A DNA stretch of 6,809 nt from JANOGU01 sp964602115 (lineage in GTDB: Bacteria > Pseudomonadota > Alphaproteobacteria > Rhodobacterales > Rhodobacteraceae): NCBI GenBank assembly GCA_964602115.1, contig CAZRQN010000148.1, positions 1 through 6,809 on the forward strand. Direction: 5' to 3'. The position numbers and the translations under genes are program-made. Shown here piece after piece: positions 5,769-6,809 of this stretch (its first letter is position 1; the number at the start of each line of letters is the position of its first letter). The notes under the pieces are model-generated. The model did no database searches. It was not told the DNA's origin and saw nothing but the letters and a program-made list of their open reading frames with translations.

Positions 5769-5879
5769 TTCTTTTCCGCAGAGAGTAGCGGCACACCCCC
5801 CTGGCCACAAGGCGGGCCACTGGCCCTTTCTGCCCCTATCCGCTAGAGGAGCGCCCGACCGCGCAGTGAGGCTTGGCGA
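5769..5879. promoter_or_regulatory. Divergent intergenic region between the TPR gene and metG
   Basis: This 111-bp gap must contain the promoters of both outward-facing genes. Besides the candidate TPR promoter it holds a 13-bp near-palindrome, GGGCCA-C-TGGCCC, at 5814-5826. GGCCAC is also repeated directly at 5803-5808 and 5815-5820. For metG, GTGAGG (5866-5871) is a plausible ribosome binding site eight bases before ATG 5880. A TAGAGG at 5844-5849 may be its -10, but no good -35 fits. I see no T-box or other riboswitch-like structure. Confidence 0.5.
5782..5810 (-). promoter_or_regulatory. Candidate sigma-70-type promoter of the TPR gene
   Basis: Read on the minus strand, TTGTGG (5810-5805) and TACTCT (5787-5782) are separated by exactly 17 bases. 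The -35 keeps TTG and the -10 keeps the first two and last bases of the consensus. Transcription would start about ten bases before ATG 5768, leaving a very short leader that contains GGAAAAG. Spacing supports it, but box similarity is moderate. Confidence 0.35.
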
Positions 5880-6809
5880 ATGGCCCGTATCCTGATCACC
5901 TCGGCGATCCCGTATATCAACGGAATCAAGCATCTGGGAAATCTGGTCGGCTCGCAGCTGCCGGCCGACCTTTTCGCCCGCTACATGCGGGGACGGGGCC
6001 ATGAGGTTCTGTTCCTCTGCGCCACCGACGAGCATGGCACGCCGGCGGAACTGGCGGCGGCCAAGGCCGGCAAGCCGGTGGCCGACTATTGCGCCGAGAT
6101 GTGGGCGGTGCAGAAGGCGCTGGGCGAGGGGTTCCGCCTGTCCTTCGACCATTTCGGCCGCTCGTCCTCGCCGCAGAACCGCCGGCTGACGCAGCATTTC
6201 GCCGGCCGCCTCGATGCCGCCGGCCTGATCGCCGAAGTGTCCGAGAAGCAGATGTATTCGGTGGCGGACGGCCGTTTCCTGCCCGACCGCTATATCGAGG
6301 GCACCTGCCCGAACTGCGGCTATGACCGCGCCCGGGGCGACCAGTGCGAGAATTGCACCAAGCAGCTTGACCCGACCGACCTGATCAACCCGCGCTCGGC
6401 GATCTCGGGCTCGACGGCGCTGGAGGTGCGCGAGACCAAGCATCTCTACCTGCGCCAGAGGGCCATGCGCGAGAAGCTCAGGGAATGGATCACCACAAGG
6501 GCCGACTGGCCGGTGCTGACCACCTCGATCGCGCTCAAGTGGCTCGACGACGGCGAGGGGCTGCAGGACCGCGGCATCACCCGCGACCTGCACTGGGGCG
6601 TGCCGGTGCAGAAGGGAGACCAGCCCTGGCCGGGGATGGAGGGCAAGGTCTTCTACGTCTGGTTCGATGCGCCGATCGAGTACATCGCCTGCGCCGCCGA
6701 ATGGGCTGAAGCGACAGGACGTCCGGAAAATGAATGGAAACGCTGGTGGCGGACCGACGAGGGTGCCTCGGATGTGCGATATGTGCAATTCATGGGCAAG
6801 GACAACGTG
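5880..6809 (+). CDS. metG: Methionyl-tRNA synthetase, N-terminal 310 codons (cut by window edge)
   Basis: This is the class I aminoacyl-tRNA synthetase that charges tRNA-Met with methionine in the cytoplasm, essential for initiation and elongation. The Rossmann fold begins at once with ITSAIPYINGIKHLGNL, whose HLGN (18-21) is the HIGH signature. FLCATDEHGTPAE (45-57) belongs to the active-site region. A single zinc knuckle has CPNC (143-146) and CENC (156-159). DLHWGVPV (237-243) and VFYVWFDAPIEYI (257-269) are conserved core motifs, and the last visible residues, VQFMGKDNV, are the usual stretch leading to the second half. The KMSKS loop and anticodon-binding domain lie beyond the window; full proteins have about 570 residues. 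The frame is intact with no stops up to the last base. The wording is very close to Rhodobacteraceae MetG as I remember it. Confidence 0.98.
   Translation, partial: MARILITSAIPYINGIKHLGNLVGSQLPADLFARYMRGRGHEVLFLCATDEHGTPAELAAAKAGKPVADYCAEMWAVQKALGEGFRLSFDHFGRSSSPQNRRLTQHFAGRLDAAGLIAEVSEKQMYSVADGRFLPDRYIEGTCPNCGYDRARGDQCENCTKQLDPTDLINPRSAISGSTALEVRETKHLYLRQRAMREKLREWITTRADWPVLTTSIALKWLDDGEGLQDRGITRDLHWGVPVQKGDQPWPGMEGKVFYVWFDAPIEYIACAAEWAEATGRPENEWKRWWRTDEGASDVRYVQFMGKDNV

Noticed and set aside
5769..6788. Upstream extension of the TPR frame into metG on the minus strand
   Set aside because: It is antisense to a certain metG sequence. The hydrophobic N-terminus, the GGAAAAG site and the candidate promoter all support a start at 5768.

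Overview
The window is strongly GC-rich and looks like ordinary chromosome from an alphaproteobacterium, most likely a member of the Rhodobacterales (Rhodobacter/Paracoccus-like). The best evidence is the start of methionyl-tRNA synthetase at the right edge. Its HIGH region reads YINGIKHLGN, it carries a four-cysteine zinc knuckle, and its overall wording matches the MetG I know from that group. Codon use throughout favours G or C in the third position. I see no insertion sequence, integrase, phage gene, tRNA, rRNA or CRISPR array.

Layout from left to right. Positions 1-315 hold no convincing gene. They contain a cluster of very GC-rich inverted repeats, some of them mutually exclusive, and then a short leader before the first gene. 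Positions 316-1725 (+) encode an FAD-linked oxidase/dehydrogenase of the GlcD / D-lactate / D-2-hydroxyglutarate dehydrogenase family. Positions 1818-3122 (+) encode a protein I do not recognise: an N-terminal LysM-like domain joined to a helical, glycine- and alanine-rich segment, with no signal peptide. Positions 3197-3766 (+) encode a secreted YceI-family protein, followed after 2 bp by a four-helix cytochrome b561 at 3769-4302 (+). A minus-strand gene at 4299-5768 encodes a membrane-anchored protein with kinesin-light-chain-type TPR repeats. A 111-bp divergent intergenic region separates it from metG (5880 to the window edge, +), which is cut after 310 codons.

How the genes may work together. 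The YceI and cytochrome b561 genes almost certainly form a translationally coupled pair. The family pairing is known (E. coli yceI-yceJ, in the opposite order) and points to quinone or redox chemistry at the inner membrane and periplasm. The FAD dehydrogenase could also feed electrons to quinone, but it is separated from the pair by the unknown LysM gene and by a possible terminator, so a joint role is only inference. The cytochrome and TPR genes converge so tightly that one CTAG palindrome supplies the stop codon of both. The most interesting item is the LysM/glycine-zipper protein. A LysM domain normally meets peptidoglycan outside the cytoplasm, yet this protein has no visible export signal.
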